This document shows positions 18,601-27,367 of a stretch of DNA of 64,000 bases, in pieces. The notes under the pieces are model-generated. The model ran no database searches. It saw nothing but the letters and a program-made list of their open reading frames with translations, and had not been told where the DNA came from. Both the position numbers and the translations under genes were made by a program. Numbering within the stretch: the first letter of the stretch is position 1; each line of letters starts with the position of its first letter. This DNA is from Nostoc sp. XA010 (GTDB lineage Bacteria; Cyanobacteriota; Cyanobacteriia; Cyanobacteriales; Nostocaceae), in assembly GCF_020829625.1 (NCBI RefSeq), contig NZ_JAIVFX010000013.1, positions 62,001 through 126,000 of the forward strand, written 5' to 3'.

Positions 18601-21600
18601 GAGATGTCCGCGAAGAATTAGAGAATCGCTTTATCACAGGTCGCCACCGCTACGACCCAAATCTTCTTTCTGCTACTTCAACGCTGGAAATGGGGATTGA
18701 TATTGGTACGCTTTCCTCTGTTTTATTATGTTCTGTTCCTCCGGCCCAAGCGAACTACCAGCAGCGTATTGGTCGTGCAGGTCGTCGAGATGGGAATGCT
18801 TTTATCGCCGCGATCGCCAACGGTACTCCCCATGACTTGTATTTTTGGGCTGATCCAATGTTAATGATTGCAGGTGGGGTGGATACTCCCGGTTCTTACC
18901 TCGATGCTTCAGCAATTTTACAACGCCAACTCACTGCTTACTGTCTCGACCGTTGGGTGTCCCAAGGTGTTACTCCAGAGCAACTCCCCGAACGATTTGG
19001 GACTGTTTTAGATAGCGTCCAGCAACGTGATTTAACTCGCTTTCCTTATACATGGCTGAGTTTTATTGAAAACCAACAGTTAGAACTGCTGCAAGATTTT
19101 CTCGACCTCTTCCAAAATCAAATATCCACCCGCAGCGCCGAACAGTTAAAAATATTTATTGAGAAAGGCGAGAACGATGAAGGGGGACTGCGTTGGCACA
19201 TTGTCAACCGCTTGCAGGAAGTAGTAGAAGAACGCCGTCGCTTGAAAAACCAGAGTGATACTTTACGGCGACGGATCAAAGATAAAGAAAAAGCTGCCAA
19301 GAGTCAAAATCATGAAGAAGAACTAGCCGAACTCCACCGCGAACGAGGGGGGTTGATGGAGTTAGCCAAAAATATCAGCGATAAAAACACCTTCAACTTT
19401 TTTACCGATGAAGGGTTGCTACCCAATTATGCCTTCCCCGAACCCGGCGTAATCCTGAAGTCAATTATTTGGCGACAAAAAAATATTAAAGGGGATGGTG
19501 CATCTGGGAAGTACGAAACCTTTACCTTTGAGTACGAACGTCCTAGTGCGATCGCGTTGCGAGAACTTGCTCCTTCTGGTGTATTTTACGCTGAGGGGAA
19601 CCGCGTCAAAATTGACCAAATCGACTTAAACATTTCCAAAATTGAAGAGTGGCGGTTGTGTAGAAACTGTTCTTACGCTGCTGCCACTATTTTAGATGCA
19701 GCCAAAGAACCCGCTTGTCCGCGCTGTGGGGACAGAATGTGGTTGGATGCAGGACGCAAGCGCAAAATGATTCGTCTGCGCCAAGTTATAGCGACCACTC
19801 ACGCTAGAGAAAGCCGTATTGGTGATGATAAAGATGAGCGCCAACCAGCATTTTTCACTCAACAAATGCTGGTAGATTTTGAACCAGAAGCACGGGAAAA
19901 AACCTTTGTAATTAAAAATGATGAATTTCCCTTTGGTTTTGAATTTATTTCACGAGTCACTTTCCGAGAAATAAATTTTGGGGAGGGTAATTCCCAATCT
20001 GAAAACTTTGAAGTCGCTGGTGTTAACCGTCCCCGTCCTGGTTTTCGGATTTGTCGCCATTGTGGTAAAGTTCAAACTGACCTGGAAAAACCAGAACACG
20101 CCTTGACTTGTTCCCGCCGTGAAAGTAGCAATGAAAACGATTTTACCGATATTTTATACTTGTTTAGACAATTTGAATCAGAAGCAATCAGGATATTGCT
20201 ACCTGTAGATACTTTAACTTCTGATAAAAAATTACATTCATTTATTGCAGCCCTGCAACTAGGGTTAAAACAATACTTTAAGGGGAAAGTAGACCACCTC
20301 AGAACCCTTATTAGTCACGAACCGCAAGAAAATACACCTAGCTTGTTACGCAAACCCTTTCTATTTTTATATGACACCATTCCTGGTGGTACCGGATATC
20401 TACGCGAATTACTACGAGATCCAAATAACTTTTTCTCTGTGTTTGAAAAAGCACTAACTATTTTACGTGCTTGCGATTGCAATGATGGCTGTTATAACTG
20501 CTTATACGGCTATCGTAATAGTTTTGACCAAGACCAAACCAGCCGCAGGACAGCAATTGATTTACTTAATACTATTGTTAGCCATCGTCATCAATTAACT
20601 GAAACTCAAGGAGCGCTTTCTCAAGTTAAGCTTAATGCCTTATTTGACAGCATCCTTGAGCTACGTTTGATTGAAGCATTACGACGCTACCGCCATAATA
20701 ACGAACCGACCATTGTTCGCAAAGAAATAGTTAACGGAAAAGCTGGTTATTTTATTAGAATTGGCAATCAAGATTGGAATGTTGAACCACAGGTAGAACT
20801 TGGCAGAAATGAAGGGGTTGAAGTTCGTAGTCTAGCCGATTTTGTCTTTTATCCTGCTAAAAATACAACAGCAATTAAACCAATAGTGGTTTTTACCGAT
20901 GGCTGGCAATACCATGCACACCGCATTGCTGAAGATTTCCTCCAACGTATGGCAATTGCCAAAAGTAATAAATATCACGTTTGGTCTTTAACTTGGGGAG
21001 ATGTAGAATCGCAGTTTTCTAATAAACAAACTGATTTTTATATTGACCTTTTAGAAGTCGGTGTTAGTCAGCATTTTAAGGCTAAAGAAAGCACGCTATA
21101 TGAAAAATATCGATGCAGTGAATTACGGCTTGTTGCTCAGAAAAATAGTTTTTTTTGGTTAACCAATTTTCTAGTTAACCCAAATAGAGATTTATGGAAA
21201 AACTTTGCTTTGATGAGAACATCGGCTCAGTTTGATAATGTTCGTTTCAGCCAGCAAGATGCTCGTCAATCTTGGGCAGAAGCAGTATTAAGTAAAAGTA
21301 ACGTCTCAGTTATAGATGCATTTAAACCAATAGAAAATGGCAAAATGTTAGGTTTAGTTGATCTGATTATAAATAGCGACAAGATTTGGGCAAGTATTTA
21401 CCTTTCTGTAGATGGTAAACGTCATTCATCTTTCGATAGTGCTGGTTCATTTGTCGTTATTTATTTAGATGATAAAACAACAGAAGCTGAAAAAGAATTA
21501 CAAAAAACTTGGGGAGGAGTTTTACGGTATTTCAATATTTTACAATTTCTTGGCCACAGTTACGTTGTGACTGCTCTAGGTAATGACAATGGTTTAAATT

Positions 21601-21950
21601 CTGCATTAGTACCTCCCAAAGGAAACCAGAATCAATCTCAAGCAACAGTTCAATATAATGTAGCAGCTTGGCAAAAGCTAGAGGAACTAGTTTTTGATGA
21701 GACAACATTAGAATTGTTGCGCTATATGCAAGAGCATAACTGGGATTTACCAGAGGTCGGTTATGAGTTAATGGATAGTAATGAAGTTATTATTGCTGAA
21801 GCTGAATTAGCTTGGTCGAGTTATAAATGTGCTGTTTCAATTGAAGGAGATAATAGTTTAAAGCTATTTAAATCAGCCGGATGGCAGGTAGCTACTATTG
21901 CCGAAGTTATGGCAAATCCAGAAACATTTCGCAGTCAATATATCAATTAA
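15624..21950 (+). CDS. Giant DEAD/DEAH helicase with zinc motifs, DUF1998 (MZB) and nuclease-like C-terminus
   Basis: The 2108-aa protein resembles Lhr/YprA(MrfA)-type helicases. Walker A is ATGTGSGKTE (about residue 97), DEIH at about 228, GTSATLG at about 272, and helicase C ends in QQRIGRAGRRDGN near 1055. Numerous Cys pairs suggest zinc binding: CRDCG (about 478), CTEC/CYRC (about 537-552), CPFCG, CDKCG (about 929), CRNC/CPRCG (about 1347-1370). The DUF1998/MZB signature CDCNDGCYNCLYGY lies near 1617. After it, VVFTDGWQYHAHR and AEDFLQRMAI (about 1755-1780) look like the nuclease-like segment that ends many such helicases. DISARM uses a helicase (DrmA) and a DUF1998 protein (DrmB); here both features are in one chain. 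It overlaps the methylase gene by ATGA. Confidence 0.82.
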   Translation: MIPSVVASEVRASIEDFLKTEFRPASPGFEGLMQRFLATPEAVFKGPYLSVGLPFRPGSTGADYFPDVPMAFPPHRHQEQAFARLKSPYYQSTLVATGTGSGKTECFMLPILNHCYQHESEPGIKALLIYPMNALATDQAKRLASLIWHNPKLKGKVTAGLFVGESERDPKAMMGEDHIITDKNILRQCPSDILLTNYKMLDYLLIRPGDQPLWVGNAPETLRYLIVDEIHTFDGAQGTDLACLIRRLKARLQTPKRHLACVGTSATLGGSGNKGDMLNYATTVFDEPFDENALVEEDRLACGEFLFDAYINPLPIPEPDKLEILKAANYQTIEEYIRAQYQLWFEEAISEPFNNNEWRVELGDRLKSLPIVHNLLKVLDQGAISLTELWQKLSRKMRLPDSDDPIYQASLFDSLIALCATARRQLHTALAPWVNIRLQFWLRELRRMVGTVEQEPQLVFADDQASEEKGRVLPVIHCRDCGSTGWGGLRQQATNHKIACDLRDFYKAYFSNDPLITYVFPNQDKNNDRGWLSWQLCTECLTLNRTDAHSCYRCASQEFIPVIEPDQDTIVRTIKTKNGNSRRISNHDCPFCGSKNGLAILGSRAASLASAAIGTLFSSAYNDDRKLITFSDSVQDAAHRAGFFETRTFRTTLRTALRQHLDNKATAWNLADIRADFYQYWRNQIGNDGDYIATFMPSDLQWLREWEELQQAGIAKPSLVDLINKRLDWEVVAEIGLRTNLGASLERTDTCAVFLNSNLLNPACLNLLEQLRNEIGGLENLDQDTLHRFLLGLISHLRLQGGILHSMAENYIESGGQTFRLQQPLFMPGFGPSSLAPVYFVQNGSVPRFETLVRPSGKVTWCENWAFKLFSSYTPLIVAQVENLYNLVLNQLVAHQIFGVRETRNNAKVWGIEQTALYLDTTAHHLECDKCGHSITASPEELRLWTDTPCMRPKCTGKYQPSERKTRDFYRNLYSKGRVWRIFAREHTGLLERDVREELENRFITGRHRYDPNLLSATSTLEMGIDIGTLSSVLLCSVPPAQANYQQRIGRAGRRDGNAFIAAIANGTPHDLYFWADPMLMIAGGVDTPGSYLDASAILQRQLTAYCLDRWVSQGVTPEQLPERFGTVLDSVQQRDLTRFPYTWLSFIENQQLELLQDFLDLFQNQISTRSAEQLKIFIEKGENDEGGLRWHIVNRLQEVVEERRRLKNQSDTLRRRIKDKEKAAKSQNHEEELAELHRERGGLMELAKNISDKNTFNFFTDEGLLPNYAFPEPGVILKSIIWRQKNIKGDGASGKYETFTFEYERPSAIALRELAPSGVFYAEGNRVKIDQIDLNISKIEEWRLCRNCSYAAATILDAAKEPACPRCGDRMWLDAGRKRKMIRLRQVIATTHARESRIGDDKDERQPAFFTQQMLVDFEPEAREKTFVIKNDEFPFGFEFISRVTFREINFGEGNSQSENFEVAGVNRPRPGFRICRHCGKVQTDLEKPEHALTCSRRESSNENDFTDILYLFRQFESEAIRILLPVDTLTSDKKLHSFIAALQLGLKQYFKGKVDHLRTLISHEPQENTPSLLRKPFLFLYDTIPGGTGYLRELLRDPNNFFSVFEKALTILRACDCNDGCYNCLYGYRNSFDQDQTSRRTAIDLLNTIVSHRHQLTETQGALSQVKLNALFDSILELRLIEALRRYRHNNEPTIVRKEIVNGKAGYFIRIGNQDWNVEPQVELGRNEGVEVRSLADFVFYPAKNTTAIKPIVVFTDGWQYHAHRIAEDFLQRMAIAKSNKYHVWSLTWGDVESQFSNKQTDFYIDLLEVGVSQHFKAKESTLYEKYRCSELRLVAQKNSFFWLTNFLVNPNRDLWKNFALMRTSAQFDNVRFSQQDARQSWAEAVLSKSNVSVIDAFKPIENGKMLGLVDLIINSDKIWASIYLSVDGKRHSSFDSAGSFVVIYLDDKTTEAEKELQKTWGGVLRYFNILQFLGHSYVVTALGNDNGLNSALVPPKGNQNQSQATVQYNVAAWQKLEELVFDETTLELLRYMQEHNWDLPEVGYELMDSNEVIIAEAELAWSSYKCAVSIEGDNSLKLFKSAGWQVATIAEVMANPETFRSQYIN

Positions 21951-21988
21951 TGATTAACTAAATATAAAAGTATAAAGGAAGTAATTAT

Positions 21989-24139
21989 ATGTTAAATCAT
22001 CAACCAAAACTAGCAATATCCGCAGATTTCCTTGACGCTTTTAGTAGGCTACCCCGACAAATTCAGGGTAAAACAAATGTATTTTTGGAGAAGTTCAAGA
22101 AAGACCCAACTAGTTCTAGTATTAATTATGAGTCAATTAGCGGCAGAGATTCTCGATTAAAATCTGTTCGCATTGACTTGTCGTATAGAGCTATTGTTTT
22201 CAAACCTGATAAAGGCAATACCTATATTCTTCTGTGGGTTGATAGCCATGATGATGCTTATAATTGGGCGCAACGCCGAGTGTGTAAAATCAACCCAGAA
22301 TCCGGTGCATTGCAGATTATAGACATTGAAGAAGCAAGCGCAATTGAAGCAGAAATTTCGAGTCGTAAAGTACCAGAAATCCCCGGTCGATTTGATAACA
22401 TATCAGACAAATATTTACTACGGCTTGGCGTTCCCAATGAATTATTGGGTGCAATTCGCGCAGTTGTAACCGACGAAGATATCGATCAATTAGTCTCTAA
22501 GCTACCCGAAGAAGCTGCTGATGCTGTACTGATGTTAGGCGCTGGGTACTCCATCGAAGAAATCCTCGCAGCACCAGATAAAAACCGCGAACAGACTATC
22601 GACACAGATAACATTGATGCAGCTCTAGAAAAAGACGATAGCAAACGCCGCTTCCGAGTTGTTGAAAACGAAGCAGAACTATTAGAAATTCTGGCTGCAC
22701 CCTTAGAAAAATGGCGCGTATTTCTCCACCCCAGCCAAAGACGTTTGGTTGAACGCGACTGGAAAGGGCCAGTACGAGTATTAGGTGGTGCAGGAACTGG
22801 AAAGACAGTTGTAGCCATGCATCGTGCTAAATGGCTGGCAGAAAATCGGTTTACAAATTCAGGTGATCGCATTTTATTTACGACCTTTACCCGCAACCTT
22901 GCAGTCGATATTGAGGCTAACTTACGTAAAATCTGCTCTCCTGAAACCATGCGCCGCATACGAGTTGAAAATATTGACGCTTGGGTAACATCATTTCTAA
23001 AAAGTGAAGGAGTCAGCGCTAAAATTGTTTACGATGACCAAGTGGCAGAACTTTGGGACAAAGCTTACGAATGTAAACCTGAATCTCCACCGCTAACCCT
23101 TGCTTTTTATAAAGACGAATGGCGTGAGGTAATTCAAGCTAATAAAATTACAAACTTCAAGCAATACCTAACAGCTACCCGAACTGGACGCGGTACAAGA
23201 CTTAACCGAGCCGAACGAGCCGCTATTTGGGTTGTTTTTGAAGAATATCGCTCTTTACTTCAGCAAAAAGGATGGAAAGAAAGCGAAGATGCAATGCGTG
23301 ATGTTTGTAGTTTACTACAAAATAAACCAGGGGAAACCTTACCTTTCAAAGCTGTAATCGTGGATGAAGCTCAAGATATGAGCGATGCAGTTTTCTCACT
23401 AATTAGGGCAATAGTTCCACCTAAAGATAAAGATGATGGCAATGATATTTTTCTAGTTGGCGACCCTCACCAACGCATTTACGGTCGTAAAGTTGTTCTT
23501 AGTCGCTGCGGTATTGATATTCGTGGTCGCTCCCATAAATTGAGAATTAATTACCGTACAACAGACGAAACTAGGAAGTGGGCAACAAAGGTACTAGATG
23601 GAGTTACTGTTGATGACCTAGACGGTGATAAAGATGACCTTAAAGGTTATCGCTCCTTGCTTCATGGAGATAAACCTATAGTCAAGGGATTTTCTAGTTT
23701 TGACGATGAAATAAACTTCATTAGTAACCACCTTCAGCAACTAGAAAGTAATGGTACTGCTTTATGCAATGTTTGTATTGTAGTACGTACTAATCCTCTA
23801 GTTAAACAGTATGTTTCTGCGCTTGAAAAATTTGGTATAAAAGCACGAGAAATCAAACGGACTCAACCTGATAATTTATCCGAGCGAGGTGTTCGTATCG
23901 CAACAATGCACAGAGTTAAAGGTCTGCAATTTGACTATATGCTTTTAGCGGGTATCAATGATGGAATTTTGCCGTTAAAGTCTGCATTATCTAATGCTTC
24001 TGACAAAGCAGCATATAATTCACTAATTAATTCAGAGCGTTCTTTGATCCACGTCGCTGCTACCCGCGCTAAATGTTGCGTTACGGTTAGTTATTATGGG
24101 CAACCAAGTTCTTTGCTTCCAGCAACAAATGAGGAATAA
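21989..24139 (+). CDS. UvrD/Rep-type SF1 helicase with RelE-like N-terminal domain
   Basis: The 716-aa protein begins with about 110 residues resembling a RelE/ParE-type fold (FSRLPRQIQGKTNVFLEKF, RSVRIDLSYRAI-like, LLWVDSHDDAYNWA). The UvrD-like motor follows: Walker A GGAGTGKT (about 266), TTFTRN (motif Ia), VDEAQDM (about 458), GDPHQRIYG (about 490), NYRTT, TMHRVKGLQFDYM (about 640) and AATRAK (about 690). A good ribosome binding site (AAGGAAG) lies in the 38-bp gap after the giant helicase, so it is likely the last gene of the defence operon. The RelE-like part could contact ribosome or RNA or act as a regulatory arm; its toxin residues were not verified. Confidence 0.8.
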   Translation: MLNHQPKLAISADFLDAFSRLPRQIQGKTNVFLEKFKKDPTSSSINYESISGRDSRLKSVRIDLSYRAIVFKPDKGNTYILLWVDSHDDAYNWAQRRVCKINPESGALQIIDIEEASAIEAEISSRKVPEIPGRFDNISDKYLLRLGVPNELLGAIRAVVTDEDIDQLVSKLPEEAADAVLMLGAGYSIEEILAAPDKNREQTIDTDNIDAALEKDDSKRRFRVVENEAELLEILAAPLEKWRVFLHPSQRRLVERDWKGPVRVLGGAGTGKTVVAMHRAKWLAENRFTNSGDRILFTTFTRNLAVDIEANLRKICSPETMRRIRVENIDAWVTSFLKSEGVSAKIVYDDQVAELWDKAYECKPESPPLTLAFYKDEWREVIQANKITNFKQYLTATRTGRGTRLNRAERAAIWVVFEEYRSLLQQKGWKESEDAMRDVCSLLQNKPGETLPFKAVIVDEAQDMSDAVFSLIRAIVPPKDKDDGNDIFLVGDPHQRIYGRKVVLSRCGIDIRGRSHKLRINYRTTDETRKWATKVLDGVTVDDLDGDKDDLKGYRSLLHGDKPIVKGFSSFDDEINFISNHLQQLESNGTALCNVCIVVRTNPLVKQYVSALEKFGIKAREIKRTQPDNLSERGVRIATMHRVKGLQFDYMLLAGINDGILPLKSALSNASDKAAYNSLINSERSLIHVAATRAKCCVTVSYYGQPSSLLPATNEE

Positions 24140-24144
24140 AGAGA

Positions 24145-24270
24145 CAGTCCTCCAATGAATCGGAATACATTCGAGTGATGCGATCACTTACGGTGGGAGA
24201 AACAGACTATCGCTCAAGGACTGTATCTATTCACATTTGGCAGGTAAATAATCGTAAGACTTCAGGTAAG
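24145..24270 (-). pseudogene. Decayed fragment of the ParB-like/KorB-like gene at 26013-26963
   Basis: The stretch is not coding on its own but aligns in two blocks with the complementary-strand gene at about 26110-26215: one block reads GAATCGGAATACA...GATGCGATC, the other AATCGTAAGACTTCAGG. About 50 bp between the blocks are unrelated or rearranged. It is a degenerate internal piece of a paralogue and marks a recombination scar just after the helicase cassette. Confidence 0.6.
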
Positions 24271-24293
24271 GACATTGCCTGAGCCTATGTGTT

Positions 24294-25544
24294 ATGCTAA
24301 ACCCTTTTGAAGCAATGGAGGATTTTGACTTGTCAGATAGCTTGTTTAGGGCATTACGTAAATATCCCAAAAGCCAAGAACTTGACCCGATTGAAAATTT
24401 CATTACTGAAGGGTTCGCTTGGTTATTAAGAAATAAAGCAGGGGTTTCTCATAATTTTTTAAATTATCTAGCTACTAGACTACCAGAGTCTCTTACTTTA
24501 ACCCATGATTTATTACCGGAATGGAAAACACAACATACTTTTCCCGGTGGACAAATAGATATGTTAGCAGATTTTGGACAATTTGCTTTCATATTTGAAC
24601 ATAAGATATGGTCAAGTTTGAGTCCAGGGCAACTAGATAAATATCGTGAATATGCCTCATCAAACTCAAAGTGGTCACAAGGATTTTCGTTAGTTTTGAT
24701 AACTGGATTAACTCGTCAGCATGAACAAAATCCAGATTTAGCTCTCACTTGGAGCGATATTTATAATTTTTTAAAATATTGGTTAGAAAAACAATCAGAT
24801 GATCATCTGGTTCGTGACTTCATGTATATGCTTTCTGAAGAAAATCTCGGGCCAGCAGCACCAGTTTCTTATGAAAGTATAGTCTCTTTTTTACCTGCTC
24901 AATCACTGCTACCTAACCTAAAAAGAGTAACATTAGTTGCTGCTGAAGCAAAAAACTGGATTTGGGTATCAAAAAGAATTGGATTCAATCAAGAAGCGTC
25001 CATCCCGTGTGTACCAGTAAAATACCAGTGGGGGCGATTGGGAATAGATATTTTAGATAGTTGGTTTCCAGGCATATTCATTGGTACTCTTTTAGATGGT
25101 TCGGATCATCGTGTACAACTTTTAAATTCCCATTTAGGTCCAAATTTTTGTTTAATTTTATCTTTCCATATAGATATGTGGAAGCACTTTGAAGGAGATT
25201 TTTTTAATTCTATTGAATACACTGAACTCCGGTCACGATTAAAAAACAATTCTGGTAAATGGGATTTTTGTGATCACCGCTTTGAAGCAATTAAAGCAAA
25301 TCCTTGGCATCATCTTCATTTAAGGCAATCTTTAACTGAAGTATTGCGAGGTAGCATGACATTTGAAGAGCAAGTTGAAAGATTCATTTTACAGGGTCGT
25401 GAAGTAATTGAATTATTGCTTGCTGGTGGTGAACTAGAAGCTTTAACACAGCGACTGCATCCTATTGCTAGAAATAGTCATTTACCTTCTATCTCTTTAT
25501 CTTCCTTGACCTCAAGCACTAATATAGTGGATCAACATTTTTAG
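24294..25544 (+). CDS. PD-(D/E)XK nuclease family protein
   Basis: The 416-aa protein has a clear PD-(D/E)XK core in its N-terminal quarter: D89 in GGQIDM, then E102 and K104 in FEHK, preceded by E40-like and followed by a Q-rich helix (SPGQLDKYREY), as in the PDDEXK_4-type family. The remaining 300 residues have no recognised domain. It is separated from the helicase cassette by 154 bp with degenerate sequence and lacks a visible ribosome binding site; an in-frame ATG 21 bp downstream is an alternative start. It is probably a defence-island nuclease, but whether it belongs to the upstream system is uncertain. Confidence 0.68.
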   Translation: MLNPFEAMEDFDLSDSLFRALRKYPKSQELDPIENFITEGFAWLLRNKAGVSHNFLNYLATRLPESLTLTHDLLPEWKTQHTFPGGQIDMLADFGQFAFIFEHKIWSSLSPGQLDKYREYASSNSKWSQGFSLVLITGLTRQHEQNPDLALTWSDIYNFLKYWLEKQSDDHLVRDFMYMLSEENLGPAAPVSYESIVSFLPAQSLLPNLKRVTLVAAEAKNWIWVSKRIGFNQEASIPCVPVKYQWGRLGIDILDSWFPGIFIGTLLDGSDHRVQLLNSHLGPNFCLILSFHIDMWKHFEGDFFNSIEYTELRSRLKNNSGKWDFCDHRFEAIKANPWHHLHLRQSLTEVLRGSMTFEEQVERFILQGREVIELLLAGGELEALTQRLHPIARNSHLPSISLSSLTSSTNIVDQHF

Positions 25545-25716
25545 CCACTAAGACTGCCAGCAGCATTATCAATCCCATATTCTCGCTCAATCACACCCAA
25601 CAGCTTCTCCTCTACCTCCGTCAAATACGGTTGCTTCAGTTCCCCCAGATGCTTCAGTACAGCACGGGCTGCTTCTTCTAAATTCTCATTTTCCCGTAAC
25701 CTAATGATGCGTAAGC
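25541..25716 (-). pseudogene. C-terminal remnant of a second ParB-like gene copy
   Basis: The complement encodes about 57 residues ending in a stop at 25541-25543, containing LKHLGEL, QPYLTEVEEKLL and EREYG. These match the C-terminus of the intact gene at 26013-26963 (LLQLLGKV, RPYLTAVEEKLL, LELEYG). The N-terminal part is missing: homology ends where a small dispersed repeat begins at about 25709. Together with the fragment at 24145 it shows that the nuclease gene was dropped among copies of this gene. Confidence 0.65.
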
Positions 25717-25737
25717 GTAGCCCGCCGCAGGCATCGC
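25709..25737 (-). repeat. Small dispersed repeat built on a HIP1-like site
   Basis: Read on the complement, the 29-nt element starts GCGATGCCTGCGGCGGGC and ends TACGCTTACGC. It is the same type of sequence as the insert in the IS1 remnant at 55569-55586. Such 20-30-nt elements are scattered through Nostoc-type genomes. Here it sits exactly at the end of the decayed ParB-like remnant. Confidence 0.65.
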
Positions 25738-26012
25738 TCTTAGAGAAATGCCAGTTATCTACATCTTCTGAAATTCTATTGAGTTTTGTTAATTTCTAGC
25801 CAGTTGTAGAGTGGGAACTGAACTCTGTTGAGCGCTATATAAATCATGTAGAGGGGTTCTACAGCACTCAACTAAACAACTGGCATAGCTGGATGTCAAG
25901 AAGCGGGAAGTTTTATCTTTTCCCTCGTACAACTTCTTCACTGTCCCGTTGTGTTGCTAACTCTATTGAAACTGCAACCCAAAGCCATTGGATGCCAAAT
26001 TGCCAAAATTGT

Positions 26013-26963
26013 TTAGGGTATCCTCCCATACTCCAACTCCAGAAGCTTCAACAGCTTTTCTTCCACAGCAGTAAGATAAGGTCGATTTACCTTCCCCAAT
26101 AACTGCAACAGACTTTTGACTGTCTCCTCAAGTGAATCGGAATACACTCGACTGATGCGATCGCAAATCACCTGCATCTGCTGACACTCCGCAGGCAAGT
26201 AATCGTAAGACTTCAGGTGCTGCAAACCAACAGTGTACTCCCCATTCCAGGTTTTGACAGTGCAGCTGAATTCACCTACATGGTTGACTATTCCCCAACA
26301 TCCACCTTTGCCCCTAAGTTCCGGGTTGTCCTTGGCTAAAATTTGGCACACCTCCCCGATTTGGTAGGTATTGGGTACTTTGGTGCGTTCCATTATCTGC
26401 TGCACCACATCCTTCACGATTCTACCACTTGGGACTTTACCCTCTGCTTTTTCTACCGCCTGCTGCCATGCTCCTGGCTGTTGTTGAGGTTCTAGCTTTG
26501 CCAGAGGGCGAACTTGTACTTCTGATGTGGGCAAAATTTGGGAACTATTAGTTCCCATTTCATCCTGGCTTTCATTTTGGGAACTATTAGTTCCCATTTT
26601 TATATTGTCAACTATCAAACAACCAGCTATTAGATAATTTACATGGCGGTAAGTATAACTAAACCTGTCTCTGCAATATTCCTCAAAGGTTTTATGAGTA
26701 GAGCGATACAGTCGGCGTTCGCGTAACTCCATTAAAGCCTTTCCCGCCTCAAAAAATGCCCTCTCTACTTTTCTCTCCAGGTGCAAGCGATCGCTAATTT
26801 CCTGCTCGGTTAGTTCTGGAACTTCAACAGCAGTAACGTTAATTGTTGCTAAGGCTGGGTTTTCCTGAAGAGAGATATGCTCAAGGTCTTGGTCATCTGG
26901 TAATGTGCTGTCACTGGATGCAGCAGAGGTGGCTTTGTTGCGCTTACGGGGTGGTTTAGTCAT
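26013..26963 (-). CDS. ParB/KorB-like DNA-binding protein of mobile elements (hypothetical)
   Basis: The 316-aa protein has a low-complexity N-terminus. A helical segment around residues 65-115 (EAGKALMELRERRLYRSTHKTFEEYCRDRF) is typical of proteins carried by cyanobacterial plasmids and phages, and it resembles the helix-turn-helix region of ParB-like or DUF3102-type proteins. A short repeated motif, MGTNSSQ, occurs twice (about 123 and 136). A beta-rich segment at about 205-250 includes a CWGIVNHVGEFSCTVKTWNGEY stretch, and a conserved C-terminal helix follows. Two decayed partial copies lie upstream. It is divergent from the replication module on the other strand and may take part in partition or regulation; the function is not established. 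Confidence 0.5.
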   Translation of the reverse strand: MTKPPRKRNKATSAASSDSTLPDDQDLEHISLQENPALATINVTAVEVPELTEQEISDRLHLERKVERAFFEAGKALMELRERRLYRSTHKTFEEYCRDRFSYTYRHVNYLIAGCLIVDNIKMGTNSSQNESQDEMGTNSSQILPTSEVQVRPLAKLEPQQQPGAWQQAVEKAEGKVPSGRIVKDVVQQIMERTKVPNTYQIGEVCQILAKDNPELRGKGGCWGIVNHVGEFSCTVKTWNGEYTVGLQHLKSYDYLPAECQQMQVICDRISRVYSDSLEETVKSLLQLLGKVNRPYLTAVEEKLLKLLELEYGRIP

Positions 26964-27109
26964 TTTTCCACCTCTTTCGGTTCAGTGGCATTGCTTAAAG
27001 TCGATTGCAAATCAATTTTAAAAATAGAGTTTTCATAAAATGGTTCAGACTTTAGAGGAAAAAATACTTTCGACTTATTAGTTAGTAAATGCCTGTCAAA
27101 AGCAATACG

Positions 27110-27367
27110 TTACGATGTTTGGTCTTTTGATTTGTCTGACACATAAGCCAACAAATCACCGGGCTGGCAATTAAGAGCTTTGCAGTATTTTTCTAGCGTG
27201 TCTCTGTCTAGTCTCTCTGGCATCACCCGAATATTTTTGTGCTTGCTGACGGTTACAGGATGCAACCCTGTCATCTGGGCAAGCTTTTTATAGTCGATTT
27301 CTCTATCAGCCATTAATACAGCCAAGCGCCACTTGATCGGCATTGATTCTTCTATTGGTATCACCAT
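27110..27367 (-). CDS. XRE/Cro-family HTH repressor 1
   Basis: The 85-aa protein is a single Cro/C1-type helix-turn-helix (HTH_26-like): KLAQMTGLHPVTVSKHKN with the family ending LDRDTLEKYCKALNCQPGDLLAY. AAGGAG lies about 10 nt before the start. It is paralogous to the next gene on the same strand. It probably controls the element's early genes by binding repeats in the nearby regulatory region. Confidence 0.85.
   Translation of the reverse strand: MVIPIEESMPIKWRLAVLMADREIDYKKLAQMTGLHPVTVSKHKNIRVMPERLDRDTLEKYCKALNCQPGDLLAYVSDKSKDQTS

Noticed and set aside
25893..26102. 69-codon ORF on the + strand
   Set aside because: It overlaps the real complementary-strand gene at 26013-26963 and repeats its sequence in another frame.
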